Source of the DNA: Sinohyriopsis cumingii
Lineage: Eukaryota > Mollusca > Bivalvia > Unionida > Unionidae
Direction: 5' to 3'
Assembly: GCA_028554795.2 (NCBI GenBank)
Contig: JAPYKE020000537.1
Span: 62,001-126,000 of the forward strand
Length of the DNA: 64,000 bases
Of this stretch, positions 7,951-15,845 are shown in pieces. The notes under the pieces were generated by a model. It was not told the DNA's origin and did not search any database. It worked only from the letters and a program-made list of their open reading frames with translations. Position 1 is the stretch's first letter, and each line of letters begins with the position of its first letter. Both the position numbers and the translations under genes were made by a program.

Positions 7951-8595
7951 ATGGAAGGACGAAAACTAGCTTTAGTGCCTTACAAACGATGGATGGAATA
8001 CCATCGGTGGCAAGAACAACGCACCCCGCATTTACCTCCCAATCCCCATTTGAGCGAGATGTCCCAGTTACAACACGAATTGCAATCCTTGATGGATCGC
8101 CAAGATTTGTCCGAAACAGAAAAATCGCAAAAGTACGGTCAACTCTTGCAACGACTGCAACTCTTTCACCAGAAAGCTTTAGACGAAACAGCTCTACCCA
8201 CTTTGAAAGATTTTAAGACCTTGATGAAAAGTCCAGCACCATCACCAGTACCAGTACCAGTACCGGTACCAGTGGTCAAGACAGAAAAAGGAAAAGAAGA
8301 AGAAGAAGAAGAAGGGTTTCAAACTCCACCAGAAAAAGTACGCAAGTTAACAACACCACCTACCTCCAGAATTGGATGGATTAAAAAGATGATGGCCACC
8401 CCTTCTTCCTCACAAGAGAAAAAGAAAGTGAAGACAGAAGTGAAGACAGAAGTGAAACAAGAACCGATATCCCCTGCTCAGACATCCTCCTCCTCTTCGA
8501 CACCTATTGCTGGCCGCACACGCAAAGCCTTGCAATCCAAGAAAATACCCCAAGAGAAAAAGAGTAGCCTCTTCCAAGAGTGGGTGCCTTATTAA
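7951..8595 (+). CDS. Charged late protein with an LVPYKRW-type N-terminus and SUMO-like motifs
   Basis: A 214-aa protein. The opening residues KLALVPYKRW match the pattern at the start of a minor virion protein in several Polintons and adintoviruses. Residues about 35-80 form a Gln/Leu-rich probable coiled coil. A run of PVPVPVPV follows, encoded by repeats of ccagta, then a poly-Glu stretch. Near residue 160 there are three VK(T/Q)E units in a row, which match the SUMO consensus. The C-terminus ends in FQEWVPY. Function is not established; position between the core-like genes and the integrase suggests a virion component. It stops 21 nt before the integrase ATG. Confidence 0.65.
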   Translation: MEGRKLALVPYKRWMEYHRWQEQRTPHLPPNPHLSEMSQLQHELQSLMDRQDLSETEKSQKYGQLLQRLQLFHQKALDETALPTLKDFKTLMKSPAPSPVPVPVPVPVVKTEKGKEEEEEEGFQTPPEKVRKLTTPPTSRIGWIKKMMATPSSSQEKKKVKTEVKTEVKQEPISPAQTSSSSSTPIAGRTRKALQSKKIPQEKKSSLFQEWVPY

Positions 8596-8616
8596 GACAT
8601 CAACCAACACAAAAAA

Positions 8617-9729
8617 ATGGAAAAAGTCTTAGCCAGCATTTACTACGATCCCTCGCATCCTGCAGGTTACGCAGGAGTTCAAAAATTGTATCGTGCTGCC
8701 AAAACGCGACTAAAAAGTCTCCGTTTACCTCAAGTGCAACGATGGTTACAAGAACAATCTACCTACACTTTACACAAACCCATTCGACGCAAGTTTGCCA
8801 GAAGTCGCACCCGAGTGGAAGGTATCGATCACCAATGGCAAGCCGATTTAGCCGATGTCTCTCATTTGGCCAGCTACAATCGTGGTTACAAATATTTGTT
8901 TTGTGTCATCGACGTCTTTTCCAAATTTGCCTGGGTCGTACCCTTGACTTCCAAATCCAGCAGCGAGTTAGTGCGAGCCCTGCAACGGGTGTTGAAACAA
9001 AGCGGTCGTCGCCCTCTTCGATGGCAAACGGACAAAGGCACCGAATTTCTGAACCAAGCTTTCCAAAAAGAATTAAAGAAACGTGACATTCATTTTTTTA
9101 CCACCGAGAATCCCGAAACCAAAGCCAGCATCGTGGAACGTTTTCAACGCACTTTGAAAGAACGCATGTGGAAATATTTTACGCATCACCACACTCTGAA
9201 GTACATCGACATCTTACCGCACCTGGTGCAAGCGTACAACCAATCTTACCATCGAAGCATCGGACGTGCCCCGCAAGACGTGACTCCCGACAACGAAGTG
9301 CTGGTGTTCGAGCGCCTGTTCGGTACGTCCCCGACGAGGGCTGTCCCCAAGAAAAGTGGAGAGTTGACCGTAGGAGATTGGGTGCGCATTGGCAAAACCA
9401 AACGCACTTTCGACAAAGGTTACTTACCTAACTGGACGACCGAATTGTTTCGCGTCACTGGACGAGTGCATGGCCGTCATCCTGCCGTCTATAAATTGGA
9501 AGACATGAACGGAGAAGTACTCAAAGGAACGTTTTATTTGCCCGAGTTACAACGTGTCACCAAAAAAGAAGACGACGTGTACGACATCGAAAGCATTCTC
9601 GAACGCAGAACCCGTAAAGTGGGCAAACGACGTGTCAAAGAAGTCAAAGTACGTTGGAAAGGATATCCACCCAGTTTCGATTCTTGGATCGACGCTTCGC
9701 AAGTCATCGACTATAAAAAGAAGAAGTGA
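8617..9729 (+). CDS. Retroviral-type integrase with C-terminal chromodomain (Polinton INT)
   Basis: A 370-aa, intact integrase. The N-terminal segment (YYDPSHPAGYAG, residues 9-20) is characteristic of Polinton integrases. The rve core carries the catalytic triad Asp77 (QADLADV), Asp139 (WQTDKGTEF) and Glu174 (SIVERFQ), giving exact D,D-35-E spacing. Residues about 320-368 form a chromodomain (VYDIESILERR, then VRWKGYPPSFDSWI), with the aromatic residues expected for methyl-lysine binding. It inserts element DNA into host chromatin, giving 6-bp target duplications. The chromodomain may steer insertion to heterochromatin, consistent with the satellite beside the element. A TATA box for the next gene overlaps its last codons. 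Confidence 0.95.
   Translation: MEKVLASIYYDPSHPAGYAGVQKLYRAAKTRLKSLRLPQVQRWLQEQSTYTLHKPIRRKFARSRTRVEGIDHQWQADLADVSHLASYNRGYKYLFCVIDVFSKFAWVVPLTSKSSSELVRALQRVLKQSGRRPLRWQTDKGTEFLNQAFQKELKKRDIHFFTTENPETKASIVERFQRTLKERMWKYFTHHHTLKYIDILPHLVQAYNQSYHRSIGRAPQDVTPDNEVLVFERLFGTSPTRAVPKKSGELTVGDWVRIGKTKRTFDKGYLPNWTTELFRVTGRVHGRHPAVYKLEDMNGEVLKGTFYLPELQRVTKKEDDVYDIESILERRTRKVGKRRVKEVKVRWKGYPPSFDSWIDASQVIDYKKKK
9712..9720 (+). promoter_or_regulatory. TATA-like box (TATAAAAAG) at the end of the integrase gene
   Basis: It matches the element's recurrent box and encodes Tyr-Lys-Lys of the integrase tail. The ATG at 9735 is only 23 nt away, so the start site would fall very near the initiation codon. Confidence 0.4.
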
Positions 9730-9734
9730 CCATC

Positions 9735-10154
9735 ATGCCCTTTCACACAGCAGCAGACGCAGCTACGTCGACCAGTCCTTCTTCCCCTAGTTCTTCTGTG
9801 CAAGATTTACAAAAACAACCCTTGTGGGTGTGGTGTGGAGAACGTGTGCCTAAAACGCAAATCGTCTTTTTCTGCCAAATCTTCGTGGTGTATTGTGTCA
9901 TCGGGGCAGCCATCGCCAATTTGAGTTTGCAACAAGGAGGCAAACAATTGTGGACCATTTTATTGAGCAGTTGCATCGGTTACCTGCTTCCCAATCCCTC
10001 CCTGAAATTCTCCTCGAACGGGAACGTTGTGTCCAGTGCCAGTGCCAGTCACCACTCCAACAACAACCACAACCAGAACCCCATTTTGGGCGGAGACACA
10101 CCTCTGACATCCAGTAATATCCCCTCGGACAGCCACAGAACTCTGGAATTATGA
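9735..10154 (+). CDS. Two-helix membrane protein conserved in Polintons
   Basis: A 139-aa protein with a Ser/Thr-rich N-terminus, the motif LWVWCGERVPKTQIVFFCQ, a first membrane helix (FVVYCVIGAAIANLSL) and a second (LWTILLSSCIGYLLPNPSL). A low-complexity Asn/His/Ser tail follows. The VWCG...Q..FF.Q and GYLLPNP phrases recur in small membrane proteins beside the capsid genes of related elements, as I recall; their role is unknown. The ATG at 9735 is preferred over the GTG upstream. The stop overlaps the penton start in ATGA (10151-10154), suggesting coupled expression. Confidence 0.7.
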   Translation: MPFHTAADAATSTSPSSPSSSVQDLQKQPLWVWCGERVPKTQIVFFCQIFVVYCVIGAAIANLSLQQGGKQLWTILLSSCIGYLLPNPSLKFSSNGNVVSSASASHHSNNNHNQNPILGGDTPLTSSNIPSDSHRTLEL

Positions 10155-11095
10155 GTCACCAAAACCAATTTTACTTAACCTTACCCAGTGACAGTTCCAT
10201 GGAGGTGTTTCCCCACAACACGTTGTGCTGTTACACGGCCAAATTACCTCAAGCCATCCCCTTAGATCACGAAGCCCATTGGGAAGTGGCTTTAGTAGAA
10301 ATGATTCACCCGACCCAAGTCCTCAATGTCGTTGCCAATCAAAATAAATTTGATGTGGAAGTTTATGACGAGTCATTGCAACAGTGGATGGATATCCATA
10401 GCAGATATAGGCATAAAACCCCTGGCACAAAAAATCGACATTACGCCACCTATCACTTGTTCATTCCCCCAGGTTATTATTTTAGTGGTCAACATTTGGT
10501 CAACACCATAGCCACCAGGTTTAATGGCGTGTTCGGGGAAGCTTTTAAGAATGTCAAGAACAAAACTGTCACCCTGGAATACCACAAAACAGCTCGTCGC
10601 TTCCTGATAAAATTTCCTGAGGATAAAATCATAGGTTTCTATTTTTGCGATGAATTGTTTGACATGTTGGGCGGTAACATGGAGCTGAGGAAGAGAGCAG
10701 AACAACAAAAAAAACCCCCCGAATTATCCATCATTTACGACAACGAGTCTTTTGGCCAGTATTTTCATACCCCGGTAGAACTGAACCAAGGACTGAATTT
10801 GATGTTCGTGTATTCCGATGTGGTGGAATATAACGTGGTGGGACACACCTCCGTGCCGTTACTGCGTGTCATTCCTTTCAAAGTGGATTCTGCCGCAAAC
10901 GCTGACGAGGAAGGTGGAAACACTTACCACGTCCACCGCGAATTTGTCCATCCTCACTATTTGCCGGTCAGCAAGTCGTATTTGGACACGGTCAACATTA
11001 CTATAAAAGGAGATTTGGGACAAGATATTCCATTCACCAAAGGAAAAGTCACGGTGAAACTCCATTTTCGAAAACGGTTCTCTCACGACTCGTAA
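10151..11095 (+). CDS. Penton / minor capsid protein (single jelly-roll type)
   Basis: A 314-aa intact protein. The opening (FYLTLPSDSSMEVFPHNTL) followed by KLPQ...WEVALVEMIHP is the hallmark N-terminus of the Polinton minor capsid/penton protein. The rest is a beta-rich fold ending in VTVKLHFRKRF. It forms the pentameric vertices of the icosahedral capsid. The start overlaps the previous stop by 4 nt, and the small pVI-like gene starts 8 nt after its end, so the structural genes form a tight block. No disruption is seen. Confidence 0.9.
   Translation: MSHQNQFYLTLPSDSSMEVFPHNTLCCYTAKLPQAIPLDHEAHWEVALVEMIHPTQVLNVVANQNKFDVEVYDESLQQWMDIHSRYRHKTPGTKNRHYATYHLFIPPGYYFSGQHLVNTIATRFNGVFGEAFKNVKNKTVTLEYHKTARRFLIKFPEDKIIGFYFCDELFDMLGGNMELRKRAEQQKKPPELSIIYDNESFGQYFHTPVELNQGLNLMFVYSDVVEYNVVGHTSVPLLRVIPFKVDSAANADEEGGNTYHVHREFVHPHYLPVSKSYLDTVNITIKGDLGQDIPFTKGKVTVKLHFRKRFSHDS
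11002..11010 (+). promoter_or_regulatory. TATA-like box (TATAAAAGG) within the penton gene
   Basis: It resembles the other boxes of the element and lies about 100 nt before the ATG at 11103. It may drive the pVI-like and hexon genes, but it is inside a coding region and could be chance. Confidence 0.35.
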
Positions 11096-11102
11096 GTAAG
11101 TC

Positions 11103-11519
11103 ATGTATCCAGTGTACCGAGGGGTGGCTCGACAGCGAGGACACGGTTTAGGAGATATGTTAAAATCGGCCTTTCGTTCGGTGGCTCCGGTGTTGAAACC
11201 GATGGTGACACGCGGATTGCACGCCTTGAAAGATGCGGCACTGACACAAGGCAAAGAATTTCTCCAAAATGTCATCATCGACAAACAAAACCCTAAAGAA
11301 GCCTTCATGAGGGCAGGCAAAAATGTCTTGCTGCAAACGGGCAAAGACATTTTAGGCCGACGAGACACACCTATAAATGCCCTGCAGGCTACCGAGTCAG
11401 GCATTCAGCAAGGACAAGGCAGAAAGAAACGACGAAGAAAACACCCTTTCACCAGACTTCAAGCGAGAAAGGCCAAGAAAAGAAGAACCGTTCGAGACTT
11501 AGACGTTTTCGATTATTGA
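11103..11519 (+). CDS. Small basic capsid-associated protein (pVI-like)
   Basis: A 138-aa protein. Its start (MYPVYRG...QRGHGLGDMLKSAFRSVAP) fits the pattern of the small protein encoded between penton and hexon in Polintons and adintoviruses, compared with adenovirus pVI: an amphipathic Gly/Leu-rich helix near the N-terminus. The C-terminus is strongly basic (GRKKRRRKHP, KAKKRRTV), suitable as a nuclear localisation or DNA-contact signal. Likely roles are capsid cement or membrane disruption. It lies between penton (8 nt) and hexon (17 nt) on the same strand and is intact. Confidence 0.75.
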   Translation: MYPVYRGVARQRGHGLGDMLKSAFRSVAPVLKPMVTRGLHALKDAALTQGKEFLQNVIIDKQNPKEAFMRAGKNVLLQTGKDILGRRDTPINALQATESGIQQGQGRKKRRRKHPFTRLQARKAKKRRTVRDLDVFDY

Positions 11520-11535
11520 GAAAAGAGACAAAAAA

Positions 11536-12848
11536 ATGATGCACCGAGAGTCTTGCGCTTGTTCCAAGACGGAACTGGATCTGTTTGCCATGCCCCCCAC
11601 CATGATGACCATGCAAGAATCTCAGTGGGTGGAATTTCACCCCGTCTCCTCATTGACCGATTCCGCTCCCATCGAGTTTGAAATCAAAGGACAGCCCGAA
11701 GATTACATCGATCTGAATAGCAGTTACTTGTACCTGAAAGTCAAAATTCTAGATAAGACTGGAGGTCCTATAGACACTGAAGCAATAGCTCCCGTCAACA
11801 ATTTCATGCATTCCTTGTTCAGTGGAGTGGACTTGTACTTGAATAACAAACTGGTCAGTAGCAGCATGGATACTTACCCTTATCGTGCCTACCTGGAAAA
11901 TCTCTTGACGTACGGAATAGATGCCAAGAACACTCATCTCAATTCCTGTGTAGTATGGGAAGCTGACGAAGTAGACGAGTTTGAAACATTCGAAACTGAT
12001 CCATCAGCCAAAAAAACCAATGCGGGATTTATAGAACGAAGAGACAGAATCAAAGGAGACAACAAAAGTTTAGAACTGATGGACCGTTTGCATTTGGACA
12101 TGTGGTTGCAAAAAAATATTTGCTAAACGGAGTGAATGTTCGCCTGAGACTGAATCGGAGCAGTGCCGCTTTCCATTTATTGGGTAATGCTGACGAGTAC
12201 AAAACCAAAATCCTAGAAGCCAGACTCTACGTACGCCGTGTGGAAGTGTTACCCAAAGTGGGAAACGACATCAGTCAAACGTTGAGCAGAACGACCGCCA
12301 AGTATCCCATCCGACGCGTGGAAGTGAAAACCTTCACCATTCCCGTTGGACATGCTTCTATGACCGAAGATCATCTGTTTCAAGGACAGTTACCCAAGCG
12401 TTTAATCCTTGGTATGGTCTCGAATTCAGCCTTCAACGGAGCCTTCGATCAAAATCCTTTCCACTTTCAACACTTCAAGGTGAAGAAAGTCGAAGTCAGT
12501 CGCGATGGCAAAACCTTGTGTACCCGACCTTTCGAACCTGACTTTGCCAGCAAAAATTACTTGAGATCGTACTTGTCCCTGTACGAAGCCACCGGTCAGT
12601 TAGGAACCAACACCAGTCACGGCATTACGTACGAAGATTATGCAGGAGGCTACGCTTTGTGGGCTTTCGATTTCACTCCAGACCAAGGCAGCGACTAGGG
12701 ACATTTCCACCCTATAAAATCCGGCCAGATGCGTGTGGAACTTCAGTTTGCAGATAAACTGACAGAGACAGTGAACGTCATCCTGTATGCAGAATTCGAT
12801 AATACCATAGAAATCAACAGTTTGAGAGAAGTCATTCTAGATTACTAG
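11536..12848 (+). pseudogene. Major capsid protein (double jelly-roll, hexon-type), frameshifted and with an in-frame stop
   Basis: The first frame starts at 11536 and shows the N-terminal signature of Polinton hexons (SQWVEFHPVSSL, PIEFEIKGQPEDYIDL, SYLYLKVKI, MHSLFSGVDLYLNNK). It ends at 12124-12126 after a seven-A run (12110-12116). Homologous coding resumes in the -1 frame at the same place (KYLLNGVNVRL) and runs to a TAG at 12696-12698. The same frame then stays open for 49 more codons with the expected C-terminal features (QMRVELQFADKL, NVILYAEFDN) to the TAG at 12846. Two separate lesions therefore break the gene, unless the first is a programmed -1 shift. A double jelly-roll trimer would form the capsid faces. 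The gene is recognised with high confidence; no product of full length is expected from this copy. Confidence 0.9.
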
Positions 12849-12853
12849 AAGTC

Positions 12854-13357
12854 ATGGAAGATTGTTATCCCTCTTTACCTAGTGGAGAAACTTTGGAGAT
12901 GAAATGTGAGGAGACCGTGGAAGGAGAAGAATCTCAAGACAAAGACGAAGAAGTTTTGATGAAGTCGAGATGGCCAGAACAAGAAGCCCATTTAGTCTGC
13001 TGTTTTGCCAAACACTTGGTGGACAAAATGACGGCATTGATCAAGAAAAATTGCTATGGATGTCAAAACGATCATCCCAGTCAAATTCAACACGATAAAT
13101 GCCTGATGTTAAGTCAAGAAGAAAAATTGGACGAGTATCTGGACGAAGCTTGGAGTCTCATCTCGAACGAAGACGTGTTGCACCAGTGGTATAAAGACTT
13201 GCGTGAACATTCTTGTCCACCATTAACCACTCAAGAGATCCATCGTATCGAAGCTCTCCTGAATCAGAGTGAGGAAACAGAACGAATAACCGTTTATTCG
13301 TCAGACATTTTCAAGCAAAAAGTCAGGATCGAATTGACGACGTATTATTACCTGTGA
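12854..13357 (+). CDS. Hypothetical Cys/His-motif protein conserved beside the protease
   Basis: A 167-aa acidic protein. The central motif NCYGCQNDHPSQIQHDKCLM carries four cysteines/histidines that could bind zinc, followed by a helical segment with paired tryptophans (EAWSLI, HQWYKDL). Proteins with this GC..DHPSQ..H..C pattern are found near the protease and capsid genes of related elements, as I recall, but have no assigned function. The ATG at 12854 lies 5 nt after the capsid stop at 12848. The frame is intact. Confidence 0.65.
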   Translation: MEDCYPSLPSGETLEMKCEETVEGEESQDKDEEVLMKSRWPEQEAHLVCCFAKHLVDKMTALIKKNCYGCQNDHPSQIQHDKCLMLSQEEKLDEYLDEAWSLISNEDVLHQWYKDLREHSCPPLTTQEIHRIEALLNQSEETERITVYSSDIFKQKVRIELTTYYYL

Positions 13358-13374
13358 AGAAAAAACACAAAACA

Positions 13375-13935
13375 ATGGATACCTGGGAACTTTATTACCT
13401 TTTGAACCACAGTTCGTACACTGCTTCTTGGAATCCCGTCGTCTGTGCTAAAGATGAACTCCCTCATCGCAAACCTAAAGACCATCAAGCTTACGTGATC
13501 AACACGGACGATAGTCATCTCCCAGGAACCCACTGGGTAGCCGTTTACTTTCCTCAAGAAGGATGTGTGGAATATTTCGATTCGTACGGATTGCCCCCTT
13601 TGGAAGACGATATCATCGACTTTATGAGAAGAAATGCTCAGACCACCCGATTCAATAATGTGAAATTACAAGGCACAGATTCGTTGGTGTGTGGACAGTA
13701 CTGTGTGTATTTTCTGCATCATCGCAGCCTGGGCTATTCCTTAGAACATTTAGTGACTCATTTTGATCCTCGTTCTTCTGCTAGAAACGATGTGAAAGTA
13801 GATCGATGGTTTTGTGACCATTATGCTTATCTTTTGTCTCAAGCTAGGAAACGTAGTGTCCATCAATGGCCTAATGATTTCCAACAGTGGAAATCACAAT
13901 TTCATTCACAACGTTGTCAGCCTTGTTTAAAGTAG
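13375..13935 (+). CDS. Adenain-like cysteine protease (maturation protease, PRO)
   Basis: A 186-aa protein with the Ulp1/adenain fold signature: His53 (GTHWVAVYF), Asp69 (EYFDSYGLPP), Gln99 (KLQGTDS) and catalytic Cys106 in VCGQYCVYFL. Order and spacing match adenovirus protease and Polinton PRO. It would cleave capsid precursors during maturation. The ATG at 13375 is chosen over upstream non-ATG codons; it follows the preceding stop by 17 nt. The frame is intact. An AATAAA site lies about 80 nt after the stop, so this is probably the last gene of the structural transcription unit. Confidence 0.93.
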   Translation: MDTWELYYLLNHSSYTASWNPVVCAKDELPHRKPKDHQAYVINTDDSHLPGTHWVAVYFPQEGCVEYFDSYGLPPLEDDIIDFMRRNAQTTRFNNVKLQGTDSLVCGQYCVYFLHHRSLGYSLEHLVTHFDPRSSARNDVKVDRWFCDHYAYLLSQARKRSVHQWPNDFQQWKSQFHSQRCQPCLK

Positions 13936-14018
13936 ATTGTATTTGAAAAAAATTGTTTGATGTTATCATGTTGAATTATTGTTAAAAATGTTGTTGTTTA
14001 GTGTTAAGTGATTTTTTG

Positions 14019-14024
14019 AATAAA
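14019..14024 (+). terminator. Polyadenylation signal AATAAA after the protease gene
   Basis: AATAAA in a T/A-rich region 84 nt after the protease stop, followed by GT-rich sequence (tgttgtgttttg). It would end the ATPase-to-protease transcripts. The rest of 13936-14142 is noncoding and otherwise featureless. Confidence 0.6.
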
Positions 14025-14142
14025 AAATGTTGTGTTTTGAAAAAAAATGCCTTTGTGGTTTGTTTAGCTAGAAGAATGTTGGATTGATGCTCTTTCATTT
14101 CTTACTATCCCTCTCATGAACGTTACGGCTCGAAAACCGTGT

Positions 14143-14181
14143 GGGGGATGTTTTCCTTCACGTCCGCGCTTTCACTTTAAG
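14143..14181 (+). promoter_or_regulatory. Cassette promoter block 1
   Basis: It contains the shared block gggggatgttttccttcacg followed by tccgcgctttc, then a TATA-like cTTTAAGa about 60 nt before the ATG at 14235. The same block precedes the two other small-gene cassettes. Confidence 0.6.
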
Positions 14182-14234
14182 AACCGGGTTGTTCCCAGTC
14201 TAGCCATCCATTGTCGACTCATCCTCCTAAGAAG

Positions 14235-14588
14235 ATGTGCTCCAAACTAGCTAAGCTCAACGAAGCCTACGTGAATTTGCATAGGGTCAGACACAGTCTG
14301 ATACCGAAGCCAGAAGAAATAGAGAATGTGAGAATGTTAAAAATCACTGAAGACCTGATAGAAGAGCTCTTCAGAGAAGAAATGAACAAGGAGAAAGAAG
14401 AATGGACAGAGAAGTACAGACTTCAGAGACAGCAGCAACAGCAGCAACAACAACAGCAGCAACCTGAAGCTGACAGAGGCTTTGTCGATTGTCGTATCGA
14501 CACCAAAGAATTCTTCTTCTCTTTCCGAAGAAGCAGACCTATCGCCAGAAAGTCTATCCTCAGAGGACATCGCATTCTTAGAAACTAA
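14235..14588 (+). CDS. Cassette gene 1: small Gln-rich helical protein with histone-type 3' end
   Basis: A 117-aa protein from the ATG at 14235 (aagATGt). Residues 1-60 are helical (KLAKLNEAYVNLHRVRHSLI, then LIEELFREEM), a run of about eleven glutamines follows (from CAG/CAA repeats), and the C-terminus is basic (RRSRPIARKSILRGHRIL). No known domain. Its pattern of leucines near the start resembles the two neighbouring cassette genes, so the three look like diverged paralogues. It stands out by having a shared promoter block upstream and a histone-mRNA-like stem-loop 33 nt after the stop, with no AATAAA between. Function unknown. Confidence 0.65.
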   Translation: MCSKLAKLNEAYVNLHRVRHSLIPKPEEIENVRMLKITEDLIEELFREEMNKEKEEWTEKYRLQRQQQQQQQQQQQPEADRGFVDCRIDTKEFFFSFRRSRPIARKSILRGHRILRN

Positions 14589-14620
14589 AAAAGAATGCCA
14601 TAGCAAAAAAAAAAAAAAAC

Positions 14621-14658
14621 AGCCCTTTTCAGGGCTACCCAATACTCTAGAAAAGAAA
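14621..14658 (+). terminator. Histone-type 3' stem-loop and downstream element, cassette 1
   Basis: AGCCCTTTTCAGGGCT (14621-14636) is a perfect 6-bp stem with a 4-nt TTTC loop, followed by ACCCA as in replication-dependent histone mRNAs. The purine-rich GAAAAGAAA (14650-14658) sits 14 nt after it, where the U7 snRNA target is expected. A run of 15 A residues (14605-14619) precedes it. Confidence 0.85.
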
Positions 14659-14659
14659 T

Positions 14660-15007
14660 AACGATCAATTTGCCAATGTGAGTAGATAGAGTAGTGTGAA
14701 AATAAATACTAACTCTCTCTTAAAAATGTGAGGGTATGTGTTTGTGTGTTAGTGTGTTAGTGTTAGTAAGAGCTAAAAGTAAGTTGGTGTGGATAGTAGA
14801 TTAAAATGATTTTTTTTTGGGTTATTGAGGTGTATATTTGGAGATAGATTGGATTGCTTTGCTTATGTGGATAGTCAATTGAAGTGATTTATAAAAAATT
14901 TTAAAATAGTGATGGGTAGCATAAAAAGTGAGTGAGTGTTTCTTTTAGGTCCGCGCGATGTTGTTTTTTTTGGTCATGATCTAGGTAAGATGAATTTTAT
15001 GTTATTA
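14660..15007 (+). other. AT-rich spacer between cassettes 1 and 2
   Basis: There is no gene. The first 90 bases match the sequence after cassette 2 (tttgccaatgtg, gagtagtgtgaaaataaa), so the spacer is part of the duplicated cassette. It then becomes GT-repeat rich (14730-14770). At 14948 a partial promoter block (gtccgcgcgatgtt, tggtcatgat, taggtaagat) repeats that at 15708. Confidence 0.6.
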
Positions 15008-15047
15008 GGGGGATGTTTTCCATCACGTCCGCGCTTTCAGTATAAAT
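15008..15047 (+). promoter_or_regulatory. Cassette promoter block 2 with TATA box
   Basis: The shared block gggggatgttttccatcacg plus tccgcgctttc, then TATAAATT at 15041, 59 nt before the ATG at 15100. Confidence 0.65.
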
Positions 15048-15099
15048 TGAAACTCGTTCGGCAGTCCAGCTACCCTTGTTGATTGATCAACACCAAAAA

Positions 15100-15438
15100 A
15101 TGAACACGAGACTTGAGAAACTGTTGGAGCTTCATGTGCATCTGGAATATGCCAGGCGCATATTAAATGAACTGGCCGCGGAAGCCATTGTCGAGGAGGG
15201 AAGGATAAGAGAGGAGGAAAGAAGAAACAAAGAAGAAGAAGAAAGAAGATATAAAGAGGAAAGAAGAAACAAAGAAGAGGAGGAGGAAAAGGAGAGAAGA
15301 AATTTCAAAATCCCAGAGAGTGAAAATTGGGATTCTGAAGCAACATATCCTGCCTCTGCTCTCTCCCCCCAAAAGGTAAAAAGTAACTGGGGGATAAGAT
15401 GTGTATGTGGCGCCAGGCCTGGAAGGTGCCACCATTAA
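15100..15438 (+). CDS. Cassette gene 2: small Glu/Arg-rich coiled-coil protein with histone-type 3' end
   Basis: A 112-aa protein from the ATG at 15100, which follows a TATA box by 59 nt. Residues 1-38 are helical with regular leucines (RLEKLLELHVHLEYARRIL). Residues 39-75 are an E/R/K/N repeat built on RRNKEEEE, a likely charged single helix. The C-terminus is Ser/Pro then Cys/Arg/His-containing. It shares layout, flanks and 3' end with cassette genes 1 and 3. I recognise no family. The repeat is purine-rich, so low-complexity expansion explains part of it. Confidence 0.6.
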   Translation: MNTRLEKLLELHVHLEYARRILNELAAEAIVEEGRIREEERRNKEEEERRYKEERRNKEEEEEKERRNFKIPESENWDSEATYPASALSPQKVKSNWGIRCVCGARPGRCHH

Positions 15439-15467
15439 CCAGGTGTCCATGAAGTTCCAAACAAAAC

Positions 15468-15505
15468 AGCCCTTTTCAGGGCTACCCAATACTCTAGAAA
15501 AGAAA
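15468..15505 (+). terminator. Histone-type 3' stem-loop and downstream element, cassette 2
   Basis: The stem-loop AGCCCTTTTCAGGGCT (15468-15483) followed by ACCCA and then GAAAAGAAA (15497-15505), identical to cassette 1. It begins 30 nt after the stop codon. Confidence 0.85.
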
Positions 15506-15688
15506 TAACTATTAATTTGCCAATGTGTGTAGGTAGAGTAGTGTGAAAATAAACACTAACTCTTAATTAATAGTGGAAGTGTATGTGTTTGTAAGAGCTC
15601 TGGTATGTTAGTGTGAATAGTAGATTATGGGTTTCTTAGCAAATGTGGAGAGTATAGTTAGGGTTATATTATATGAAATGAGAAAGTA
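15506..15688 (+). other. AT-rich spacer between cassettes 2 and 3
   Basis: Noncoding, and homologous to the spacer after cassette 1 in its first 90-100 bases. It ends at a duplicated promoter block. Confidence 0.55.
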
Positions 15689-15797
15689 GGGGGATGTTTT
15701 CCTTCACGTACGCGCGATGTTTGGTCATGATGTAGGTAAGATCCATTTTATGTTTTAGGGGGATGTTTTCCTTCACGTACGCGCTTTTCGTATAAGA
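15689..15797 (+). promoter_or_regulatory. Cassette promoter block 3 (doubled) with TATA box
   Basis: Two copies of the block gggggatgttttccttcacg start at 15689 and 15758, each followed by a tacgcgc core. Between them lies tggtcatgatgtaggtaag, also present at about 14970. TATAAG at 15791 is 55 nt before the ATG at 15846. Confidence 0.65.
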
Positions 15798-15845
15798 ACC
15801 CACAGTATTCGTTGTTCAAACCATTCTGCAAAGAATACAAAGAAG

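Noticed and set aside
2387-12698. Stop-codon reassignment to explain in-frame TAA and TAG
   Set aside because: Neighbouring intact genes end normally at TAA, TAG and TGA, and the capsid gene also has a frameshift; decay is simpler.
13187-13196. TATAAAG in the Cys/His-motif gene as the protease promoter
   Set aside because: It lies about 180 nt before the protease ATG and within coding sequence; likely chance. The similar boxes at 11372 and 12713 are treated the same way.
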